Assembly (NCBI RefSeq): GCF_048128805.1
Contig: NC_136002.1
Location: 33,855,042 to 33,919,041, forward strand
Origin: Centroberyx gerrardi
Lineage: Eukaryota; Chordata; Actinopteri; Beryciformes; Berycidae
Direction of reading: 5' to 3'
DNA: 64,000 nt
Below, one piece after another: positions 43,431 through 54,375 of this stretch (the stretch's first letter is position 1; each line of letters opens with the position of its first letter). Position numbers and translations under genes: made by a program. A model generated the notes under the pieces. The model ran no database searches and was not told where the DNA came from. It saw only the letters and a list, made by a program, of their open reading frames with translations.

Positions 43431-46274
43431 TTAAAAAAAGGAAAAGCTGCTGAATGGGTCGACAGGAGCTCCGAGTTTGACAACAAGCTTTAGAAAAGAG
43501 GTGAAAACAACAACACAGCTGGCACACGTGTGTGGACATTGGTTTATATCAGTGTTAATATGTAGTTTAATTAAATTCCTGTAAATGTGGGGACAACGAC
43601 ATCTGCTGCTCATGAAATGTAATTGCAGTGCCGCTGGTATCGCGAAGATATTCAAACTCACGCGCAGCTGCGCTTTCAATTTTGTTTCTCTCTTTTATGT
43701 ACCTATGTTCTATGTCCTGGTCATTAAATAAAAAAAAATAAATAAATAAAAAAAATTCTTTTTGTTTCACACAATATATATAAAAAAGGGTGATAGTAAT
43801 TATTCTAATGCTGTAGTTTTTTTCTTATTCCAAATGAGATTGTTTGGATGTTGTTTTCATATTCAAAGAGATGCATATTGTTACAAAACATGTATTTTTA
43901 TTTATTTATTTTGTGTTATTGGATTAATACAAAAACTATACGATCCAGTTAGCCACTGTATAGATCGCAGCTGCACTTTGAATGCTTGCTGTGGAGAGAG
44001 CTGATTTATCCAGAGAGAGACTGACCATTGCACTAGTATGTATCCTCATTATTACAGATTGGTAAAGAACTACAGTAATCTGCCAATTCTGGGACTCCGG
44101 CCTGTTGCCTTCGAGGGACGGGACACAGGTCACAATTACGTCTCAAAAAAATTCTCCACACAGCACAAGTTAGTTTCAGGATTGGTTATAGGGTCTGAAA
44201 TCGCTTATTGCAGGTTTAAGTTTCTCATCAGATTCCCTGCAGGTTTCAGACTCTCCACCAGAGGGAGCAGCGAGGCCGCCCAACACTGCTGTTTCTATCT
44301 GTTGATGTTTCTAATCTCTTTTTACAGTTTCTAATCCACTGAAATTTGATGTGTAGAGAGCGGTGAATGAGTCTTACAGCTGTTTTTCTTTTTAACACAT
44401 TAACCAACAAACTACGGAAGAGGATTAGGGCCACTCAGAATTCTGACTTTATTCTCAGAACTCAAATACATGTTTCAACACAAACACACTCTATTTGACC
44501 AATAAAGTTATTTTGACTCAAGGCAGGGTAAGTACCGTAACGACATGACTAGACACGCAAAAATATAAAACAATATTCTCATGGTTTCACAAGAGACGGC
44601 TCACCTGGCTGCAGTCCCTAAACCAGGCGTTAGGTGGAGTGCCAACTGTATGAGCCAATTAACTACCTGACAACAGACACAAAGCTTCCTGTTGACAGTG
44701 GGTCTCAGGGCATTTCTATTTCTATTTTGCATTTGCATTTGCAGTATTATTTACTTTGCACATTTTATTTATTTAATGTTTTATTTAAAACATAATTATT
44801 TTAGTAATATTTATTTATTCTTTTCAAAATTTTCAAATAATATATATGCTTTGTCTGCACATGTTTGTCAGAAATATGACTTCAGACCGTACCAATGCAG
44901 GTAAAGAAGAGAGAAAAAAGCTTTTGTTGACAGTATCTCTCAGGGCACTTTTATTTTGCATTTGCAATATTCTCTTTGTTCATTTTGTTTAATCAAGCAT
45001 TTCATTAAGAAGGGATTTACTCTACTAGTAGTTTTCTTGTTTATATTTTGCATAGTAATTTTCTAATTTAAAGATATTGAATATCGGCACAAAATATTTG
45101 ATATCGGCAGTTTTATTTAAAAAATATCGGAATCGGTATTAGAAAAAGCCCATGTTGGTTTTTTAAAGCTCCAAACTGAACTGGGTCAGAAGTGTTTCTG
45201 CTCTCTGCTGCTCTACCTGGACCAGCCCGCAGGGGGCGCTGAAGCTTCACAACACTCTGCTGCTCACTGTCAGGCTGATGGGAAGTCTATGGAAACACAA
45301 TCTAGTGAAGATTGCAAGTGGTTTAATAGTTTTAATATTTTTGTCTCTTCTTGCTGTGTCTGATGACTTTTGTGTTTGTGTCTATATACATGTATATTGT
45401 TTATACTTTTGAAACTATGTGTTTGTAATTGTGAATGTGGAGCCGGGCGTTGCTGGAAAAGAGCCAACCCACCCTGGGTAAATAAAGGTTAAGTAAATAG
45501 ATACAATTAAATTGGACTTTCAAGACACTCCAGCAATCTTTGTTGGTGGAACAGGATGACGACCTGAAGCTGGAATTCATTATATTACTTAAAATGTATT
45601 GATATGTATTCATGTGTAAGCTTAGATTTAAGAAGGAAATCCAAACTTCTATCATAAATGCTCATGAGTGGAGGAATGTATTTCCCCAGAGAGGAAGAGA
45701 GGAAATCTGGTTGTTTTCGTCTTTACAATAAAACAGATGTTTCATCTTCATGGTGTTGGTTTGGTCGATGTTGAAATAAGGAGTAACTTCTCAAAACCAC
45801 TTCTTACAGCCTAAAATATAATGTTCTATAACTGGATATGACTGTTTTATGTTGTTTCATTTAAATCACTTTGAAGGCTTTTAGCAGATCTTATCCAGAG
45901 AGACTTGCAGGAAGTTCAGTGGTAGAAAAAGTTTCAGTTGCTTCTTCAGTAGACAGCAGCCAGTATGTAAGAAGTGTGAAGGCCGAGACAGTAGAACGAA
46001 ACATTCCTGTCTTCCTGGAATATTCAGCTCTCAAAAAGAAAATGACTACTGCTGCTACTACTACTACAACTACTACTAATACTACTACTGCTACTGTTAC
46101 TGCTGTTACTACTACTACTGATACTTTTACTGCTACGACACTTAATCCTGTTACTACTTCTACTAACAATAATGAGCTGAAATGGTCCTCTGTGCTCATG
46201 AGTGATGTTTTTGTCTCCGTCTAGTGGTGGAAACAAGGAACAAGACACTGACTCTAACATGCTAACCTCAGTGT

Positions 46275-46314
<40 letters not shown>

Positions 46315-46379
46315 CTACTTGGCAGTGGTTAGGGTGAGGGTAGGTAGGGAAGGTACAAACACTACACCAGTCACTCACT

Positions 46380-46410
<31 letters not shown>

Positions 46411-46560
46411 ACACTGCAGTTCTGCAGTTACACTCCACAGCATCATGTGTCTCTGTCTCATCTGTATGGAAGCCCGTTTCCGCCATCTGTTAAAAAAAAC
46501 ATCAAGTGACATTTTTTCTCAATAGTATGACTTTATATCTCATAATTATGAGATGCTAAG
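43431..46560. other. intergenic repeat-poor DNA with microsatellites
   Basis: No gene supported. A LINE/SINE-type end (CCCTGGGTAAATAAAGGTTA) is at 45472..45500, ACT/GCT triplets at 46046..46130, (GT)n at 46278..46313 and (CA)n at 46378..46408. Confidence 0.5.
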
Positions 46561-46569
46561 CCCGCAGAA

Positions 46570-47376
46570 GTAGTGTCTAAATATAAAAAAGAGTCAAACT
46601 CTGATTGCTGGAGAAATTGTGGAGAGCAAAGTAAATTATTTACATGTTTTCTGTTCATGCAAACTTTTACATACGTTTTGTCACGAAGTATTTAAATTCA
46701 TCGAAGAAGTTTTCGAGAGACCATTGTATTTAAAAGTGGAAAATATTCTTTTGGGTACATACCCCACTGACCTCAATGAAGATGAGAAATATTTGTTCAG
46801 AATCTTTAGAATTACTGCCTTAAATCAGCTGGGAAAATACAATACAGGAAATACAACTAATGGAAAAATTAACACACAAAATTCAAAATAGTGAAGATTT
46901 ATTCGAAAAAAGATGGAATTTGGTCTGAGCAAGATTAAAATAATATTCTGTATTTACTCAACAAAACTTTTTGATATAGGGTAAATACAAAGCTGATTCT
47001 ACTCTCCTTGTTTATCTCGTAGGCAGATACATACCTGTATATTCCTGCATACAATTATGTGTATATGTATTTATGTGCACATATATAAATTATTAATTTA
47101 TTATTCACCAATTTAGTGGTACTTTATTTTTATTTTCATTTCTTTTATTTTTCTTTTTTGTTGTATATTGTGGAATTTGAATTTTTTTTTTGTTTGATTG
47201 TCTGTTGGTTTTCTATCTTTTCTTTTCCTTTCTTTTCCCTCCAGGCTGAATAACCTGTGGGGGGAAATTAATATATATATAAAAAAAAGATATGAATGTA
47301 TTGAATGTGGAATATGATTACTGCTACATTGTAATGACAACACAATAAAGTATATATATATATTAAAAAAAAAGAA
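46570..47376 (+). mobile_element. L1-like LINE 3' end with poly(A)
   Basis: Frame 46619..46891 encodes LHVFCSCKLLHTFCHEVFKF, an ILLGTYP motif and ALNQLGKY, the typical C-terminus of an L1/Tx1-type ORF2. CWRNCGE, which should precede it, lies in another frame just upstream, so there is a frameshift. The 3' UTR ends with AATAAAGTATATATATATTA and an A run at about 47365..47376. Confidence 0.7.
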
Positions 47377-48074
47377 ATTAGCTACTGAGACCATAACCTC
47401 TTGTCAAAAAAACAAAATTTAGAGTCTTTTTGGAGCCAGCATCTAGCGGAGGAATTGCAGCTGTCAGCCACTTCTTCATTGGCTTCAAAATCCCCTCGTG
47501 GTTTTGGCCGCTGGTTTGAACACCTCATCAATCGTGGTCTCAGATTGCCACCCAGTGGTTGTTTTTCATATTGACGGTGCATAAATATGAAAACTGGAAA
47601 CTTGTTTCAACGGCAACATAAGCTGCTGCTCAGTCATTGTTACTTAACTTTGTTCTTGCATTGAAGTCTTGGAAAAAATAAATTCATGATACTTTGTATT
47701 AGTTAGAGTTAGTTAATTTGTGGTTTGTTTTGGGGTTGTTCAGTGTCATTTTTGTTAGTTTGTGGTATGCTTTGAGGTTGTTTTGGGTCTTGCAGAATCT
47801 TACATCAGAGTCAGTGTCAGATCCTCTGAGACATTGCGATTAGTGTTAAGGAGGTTTGTTATGTACAATTAAATTATCCAGTGATAAATATAATAAAGAT
47901 GAAAGTCATGGTCAGGTTGAAATTTATTTAAGTCAAGTTAAAGCTGAAATTGGGCATTTGCAGAATATTTCTAAACATTTAAAAGTTTGTAAAAAATGTT
48001 TGTAAAATACAACACTGAAAAAGAACTAATAGGCTATTATAAACATACTCAACACCTCTTTTCTAGAGCAGTAT
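47377..48074. other. intergenic, nothing recognised
   Basis: AT-rich DNA; no coding or structural signal beyond short ORFs. Confidence 0.5.
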
Positions 48075-48357
48075 TATGCGGTTGTATAGTAGTATGCGGT
48101 TGTATAGTTGTATGTGGTAGTATGCAGTAGTATGCGGTATGTGGCGGTATACGGTAGTATGCGGTATGTGGCTGTATGCGGTAGTATGCAGTAGTATGCG
48201 GTTGTATAGTTGTATGTGGTAGTATGCGGTAGTATGCGGTATGTGGCTGTATGCGGTAGTATGCAGTAGTATGCGGTTGTATAGTTGTATGTGGCTGTAT
48301 ACGATAGTATGCGGTATGTGGCGGTATACGGTAGTATGCGGTAGTATGCGGTGTTTA
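48075..48357. repeat. GTAGTATGCGGT minisatellite
   Basis: About 280 bp of GTAGTATGCGGT, GTTGTATAGTTGTATGTGG and GTATGTGGCTGTAT units in a repeating order (a higher-order unit of about 77 bp seen at least twice). Confidence 0.9.
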
Positions 48358-48389
48358 GTAGGACCCGTAATAGCAGTAGTTTCAGCAGG

Positions 48390-48833
48390 TGGATGTAAGT
48401 AAGTAAATCTTTATTTATATAGCACCTTTCAAAACCATAGTTACAAAGTGCTGTACAAGAGAGAAAGGATAGAATAAAAGCTAACGTAAAACTTCAATTA
48501 AAAGCCGAGTCCCAATTAGACGCCGGCCCCTTTTACTGGCCGGGTGTGGCTACACGTTTTGACAAATAAAGGCCGGTCTCAATTAGAAGCCGGTTGCCAG
48601 TTTATTTTGTTTTGCTTGCATTCAAACGTCAGTCACATTTGCTGATCACCATTGCGACACAGAGAAAAAAGCACGACCTGAAATTCAAGCTGTCAGTTGT
48701 CAAATTTGCTGAACAAAACTCAGGAGAAGCAGCAAGACATTTCTCCGCTGATCCCAAGAGAGAGAATGGTGAAAAAATAAAGTTGAACTTCAACGTCTGT
48801 CCGAGGAAGACGGTAAAAGGGCTTTCTAAGGTA

Positions 48834-48867
<34 letters not shown>

Positions 48868-51081
48868 GCATGAGGTTGGCCTAGATGCGCTGTCTCTCGG
48901 AACGAGATCAAATGAATGATTCGTAATTGATATGTTATTTGATAGCCTAATTTTTATACAAGTAATATTCATACTGGTTTACCAGTAAATAAACAATTTG
49001 ATAGTATTTCCCATCTTTGCTGAGCAAGAGTTTTAGGAATTAAAGGCCTGTCCCATATAGACGCCTGTCCCAAATATAGGCCGGTTGAGTTCAGTGTTTG
49101 AAGCAAATAAAAGCCCGGGCTATTAATTGAAGTTTTACAGTAAATAAAAGAGTAAAATATACACAAGTAACTATAAGTATACATGCACATTTACAAAAGT
49201 AAATACATATATATACACATACATCCTACATACATGCTCACAGATATACATACATACATGCATATAAACATATACATGCATACATACTACATACCCATAC
49301 ACATACATACACATACTGTACACACCCATATATACACACACATAAACTGCATAAATGCACATACATGCCCACATACACACGCACAGTGTACATAAACACA
49401 TATGCACAAACAAATACACAAAAAGCACATCTGTATATACATGCAAACATGCAGATTCATAGGCGCAAACCAATGAATGCTGTTGTATAGCAGTAACAAT
49501 AGTACAATCACACAATAGTCCACATTATTCAATAAAGGCCGCAGCAAAAGATGAGTTTTAAGACGTCGTTTGAAACTTTCAACTGAGGTAGCATTTCTTA
49601 CTGAAGTGGGGAGCTTGTTCCAGAGTTTAGGGGCCGGGACAGAAAAAGCACAGTCACCTCTGGATTTCAATTTAGTCCTTGGGACAGCAAGGAGCGCTAA
49701 GTTGGAGGATCTAAGAGGTCTAGTTGGTGTTAGTGAGATCAGCAGGTCACTGATATAGCTAGGAGCCAGACCATGCAGAGCCTTGTAGGTAATTAAAAGT
49801 ATCTTAAAATCAATTCGAAATTTAACGGGTAACCAATGCAGAGAGGCCAAAACAGGAGTCATGTGAGAGCGACGTGGAGTCTTGGTGAGAAACCTCGCAG
49901 CTGCATTTTGCACTGTCTGTAAACGAGTCAAGGAAGTTTGGGTAAGGCATGTAAATAAGGAATTGCAGTAGTCGAGGCGAGTAGAGATAAATGTGTGGAT
50001 AAGTCTTTCCGTGTCTTGGGAGGAAAAGAACCGGGCAAATTTTGTTGATGTGCCTCAGTTGAAAGTAACACGCCCGGACCAGGGAGTTGAGATGTTTGTC
50101 AAATTTCAGTTGTGAATCAAAAACTACTCCCAGGTTTCTGGAATATGACGTGACATTACCGGCTAAAGGACCAAGGTGCTGACTGATTGAGCTGGATCTA
50201 TGGTTAGGAGCTATGATGAGTACCTCTGTTTTATCAGAGTTCAGCTGGAGGAAGTTGTGAGCCATCCAGGCTTTTATAGCAGTTAGGCAATCTTGCAATG
50301 AAGTAAGATTATTGCGGTAATTAGGCTTAACAGATATGTACAACTGTGTGTCGTCGGCATAACAATGGTAGGAAATAAGGTCAAAGCTGCGAATGACGTG
50401 ACCCAGGGGAAGCATATATAACGAGAATAAAATAGGCCCCAGAATTGAACCCTGGGGCACTCCACAAGTCAATGGGGCACTGGAGGACACATGCTCTCCA
50501 ATAGAGACATTGAATTTTCTGTCCGTCAGGTATGACCTAAACCATTCAAGAGCTGAGCCAGAGATACCCACCCAGTCCTTGAGCCTAGCAATCATGATGG
50601 CATGGTCAATCGTATCGAATGCTGCGCTTAAATCCAACAACACTAATACTGAGCATTCATCATCATCGGCATGCATTAAAATATCATTTAATACTTTAAG
50701 AAGAGCTGTTTCGGTGCTGTGCTGCTGGCGGAAACCTGATTGGAATTTATCGAATATGTTATTGCCTTCTACTAGCTCCAAAAGCTGCTTCGCTACAACT
50801 CTCTCCAAGGCTTTGGACAGGAATGGTAGTTTAGAAATTGGTCTAAAGTTCTGTGGTAACAACGGATCAAGCCCAGGTTTCTTTAACAGGGGGTGGACAG
50901 TAGCCATCTTAAAGTATTCTGGAACACAGCCGGAGGAGAGAGAGGAGTTCACAATGGTGAGCAGACTAGGAGAAACGGTTACAGCGATGTCATTGAGGAA
51001 TTTAGAGGGGATGTAGTCAGTGATGTAGCCCATGACCCTGACTACCACCGCACAGTAAGACATGTGAAGAGTTTTTAACAT
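48390..51081 (-). mobile_element. L2-like LINE, 3' half, split by a pogo element
   Basis: Frame 51081 to about 50035 encodes most of the reverse transcriptase: [59 protein letters not shown] and the catalytic YADDTQLY. A frameshift near 50030 moves the C-terminal part ([46 protein letters not shown]) to another frame, ending about 49500. A 3' UTR with (ACAT)n at 49160..49460 follows. The terminal tail is at 48395..48486, beyond a pogo insertion. 5'-truncated. Confidence 0.88.
48489..49135 (+). mobile_element. pogo-like Tc1/mariner element, 647 bp
   Basis: Flanked by TA (48487..48488 and 49136..49137) with TIRs AAACTTCAATTAAAAGCC and GGCTATTAATTGAAGTTT. Sub-terminal CCGGCC-containing repeats are mirrored. 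Around 48660..48765 it encodes KKHDLKFKLSVVKFAEQNSG and ARHFSADPKR, the N-terminal helix-turn-helix of pogo/CENP-B-type transposases. The catalytic domain is missing. Confidence 0.8.
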
Positions 51082-52258
51082 TTTTATTTAAAAAAAAAAG
51101 TTGCACACATGATGCTTCAGATCAACCCCCTGGCTGGGTCATATCTGTTAAGTCTCTATTTATAAGTCACCCATTTGTATGAATCTAACGCTTCCCCCTT
51201 TATTTTGTTCCTACAAAATTCCAGAAAGATGTTTTTGACACAGTCCTGATATTTTATCAATAATCAATAGCTCTCCAGCAACTGCCACCTAGAATAAAAA
51301 TACAATTATGTTCACAAATTATTTTCCTACTTCCAGATGTTCTATTACATAAACAAAATAATGTGGGGAGGGAAACCACTTGTAATGCAGAAAGTAACAA
51401 AATTTGTTCAAGCTCAACACTGCATAAAAATTATGCAATGTTAGACAGCTGTGGAACACTTATCACCGGCTTATGCACATTTTTTGTTTAGTATTTTGGC
51501 CATTTTGGTTTTCACCTTTTACCTTTTACATAAACAGAAGTCAAAACTTCAGGGAGGAATTTGGATGAGTCCAGTTGGAGAACTGATTAAGAGCCGGTGT
51601 TAGGACTAAAAGAAAAAAACTCAAAAGGGGATATTTGAGAAATATCAGTTTTATTCACTCCTCTACAATGTCATCTTTACATAACAGTTTTCACTTTACA
51701 GAAAATATCACTGTGCTAGGAATAGTGCTTCAACGCTCCAACATATACAGAGAGTTGAAAGTTGGCTTAATTCAGATGCAGTTTTTACATATAGTCCTAT
51801 AGAAAACACTGGTTTCAAAATGGGGAGAGAGAAACGCTATGCAGTTTGAAATCCACCGGCAGGAACTAATGCCCATGTCCGCGATTAAAAGCCTTTAAGA
51901 CTGAGTCCAACTGAGGGTCTTCCAAAGATTACACAGCCTCCTCCTACCAAGTAATCTCAAAAACGTGATGAACCTTCTGGAATGGTAGTGATTTATACTA
52001 CAGGTCCCTCTTATGGCAATTACAGTGTAATTAGACAGCAACTAAATGTAGCTTTGACACTTGACCTCCTTACTATTGGTTGCTTGTAATGTTGGTGATC
52101 AAAGAATTGAAGCTAGCTCTACTGCTGACCTCATTGTAAATCACTCTGGGTACGATAATTATAAATGACTGAAATGTAAAATGTTAACGTAGCAAATTAG
52201 AAACCATTGATTGATTTTCCGTTTTTCGTGTGAATTAAAAAAACGGAAATCCATGTGC
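51082..52258. other. intergenic, no gene seen
   Basis: No ORF of note and no named repeat. The stretch just left of the inverted repeat (52210..52258) has CCGTTTTTCGTG and AAAAAAACGGAAAT, partly mirroring the repeat end. Confidence 0.5.
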
Positions 52259-54375
52259 TTTTCCCGTTTTCGTCTTCAAATCGGCAATTAGAATAGAAAT
52301 TAAACCAAAACCAGAAAACAACTTGTTTTTCGCTTTTATTGTTATATAAGCGCCCGACTCAACTTACGTCTGATTGGCTGGCGGGGGCCGCTTGTCTCGC
52401 CTATCGTCACGCCTGCATTCAAGGATTACATCCGGTCATGGCCGCGCACAGATCCCGCGGGTGTAGGTGAGTCTCAACGGTTTTTCTCTCTAAATGCACA
52501 TTTGGCAGAGGCGCCGCCAACTCATCTGTGTTTATGTAAATATACAGCATATAGCTTGAGAGCCATATATAGTGATTTTCCCGTATTGCCCAGGATGAAA
52601 AAGCTAAATACGCTAGCCTATGTAGCTAACGTTAGCCTTGTTATGCAGTGTGTCCATGCTTCATAATCACTTGCAGATGCTACGGAGCCCCTCTGGGGTC
52701 ACATGGTAGAAAAAAAAACTCGATGTGTAAATCCGTGCGAACGGATTTGTAAACTGTGCGAACGGATTTAGTTTACAAATCCGTTCGCTCTTTTTGTTGA
52801 ACTTTCTTTGAGTCACTATGTTCACTGTTTGTTAAAATGACAATGATAACCCTTACTGCAAGCTGTTGCAGTTGTTAATTACTTGAATATGCTGTTGAGT
52901 ATATTGTGTGGAAGCATATGTTGAGATGTTTAAGTAGGATTACTGCCTCAGATTGTTTAGAATTAAACAAGTTTACTGCAAGACATGCCCTTTGTGTGTG
53001 ACACAAAATTATTTGCAACATTAATCCCTACTAGACTGGGCTTCATTTCGCAAAATCATCTTCAGGCTAAAATGATCTTAGTCCATGGAGTTACAATGGG
53101 ACTAAGATCGTCTCAGCCTTAAGATGCTTTTAGGAAACGGGGCTTTGGTCTGCAACCACACTCTGAAGACCTACCTTGCTAGTAACACTCACCAAGAAAA
53201 TGAGAATATCAGTCATACACGTTTGTGTAAACTGAATGCTATTAAGTATTTCTAATTTAACTTGTTACAATATGGATAAAAAAACAGCTGCTTTTGAACT
53301 AGGCTCAGAACAGGATGAAAGAAAAGGCATGAGACTGGAGGCATCATTCCATTTGTTTTTTTTTATTGGGCAATAACCTGTACAAAATCAAAGGCTGAGT
53401 CTGCCTAACACTGTAGTTTCACCTGAGAAAATTTGGACAAATCTAACATTTGGACTGAAGTGTCTTACAGAGGCTGTAGCAACTGTTTTCAGTAACTGCC
53501 TCATTAAAAGAAGTATAAAGGACAAAGGATGGGTCACCTTTGCAGCTATGTGTAACTACAATACCTTGGTTACCGGCTAAATGATGGACAAACTTATTGA
53601 AACGTATTGAAACATGTTTATAAAGACAGTTGTAAATGCTGAGTGTTTGTTGCAGAGGAGTGCTGAGTTGAGATAAGAGGATCTGCAGGGAGCAGCTGCA
53701 CAGCCGGGAGCAGGATGGCCACGCATCACTACAGGAGACGTGAGGGAAAAGAGGGATTTTAATTCAACAGCTCAGATCATACATCAGCTGCTGGAGCATC
53801 TACACAGAAACATTTAGACATGCATAGCACCAACTCCTCCTGACTCACAGTATGCATGTACCTGGACCGGGGAGGGGACTTCTCAGCTAATCAACTTTAC
53901 AGTCTAACTTCTACAATCTGACTTTGTTTTTTATTTCAATCTGTGCAGCAGCTGCATCTGCAAGTGATTATGAAGCATGGACACACTGCATAACAAGGCT
54001 AACGTTAGCTACATAGGCTAGCGTATTTAGCTTTTTCATCCTGGGCAATACGGGAAAATCACTATATATGGCTCTCAAGCTATATGCTGTATATTTACAT
54101 AAACACAGATGAGTTGGCGGTGCCTCTGCCAAATGTGCATTTAGAGAGAAAAACCGACGAGACTCACCTACACCCGCGGGATCTGTGGGCGGCCATGACC
54201 GGATGTAATCCTTGAATGCAGGCGTGACGATAGGCGAGACAAGCGGCCCCCGCCAGCCAATCAGACGTAAGTTGAGTCGGGCGCTTATATAACAATAAAA
54301 GCGAAAAACAAGTTGTTTTCTGGTTTTGGTTTAATTTCTATTCCAATTGCCGATTTGAAGACGAAAACGGGAAAA
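52259..54375. mobile_element. 2.1-kb structure with 422-bp promoter-like inverted arms
   Basis: Left arm 52259..52680 and right arm 53954..54375 are reverse complements with few mismatches, separated by 1273 bp without ORF. Each arm contains, reading inward, an inverted CCAAT (GATTGGCTGG), GC-rich DNA with CGTCACGCC, an ETS-like ACATCCGG, ATGGCCGC and a consensus 5' splice site (TAGGTGAGT). No family is recognised. It may be a long-TIR DNA transposon derivative or an inverted duplication of a host promoter and first exon. Confidence 0.8.
52681..52797. mobile_element. truncated copy of the ACGGAGCCCC foldback element
   Basis: TACGGAGCCCCTCTGGGGTC is followed by the same CGAACGGATTTGTAAACTGT modules as 33441..33763, but the right terminus is missing. 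It starts exactly where the left arm of the large inverted repeat loses pairing with the right arm. Confidence 0.8.
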
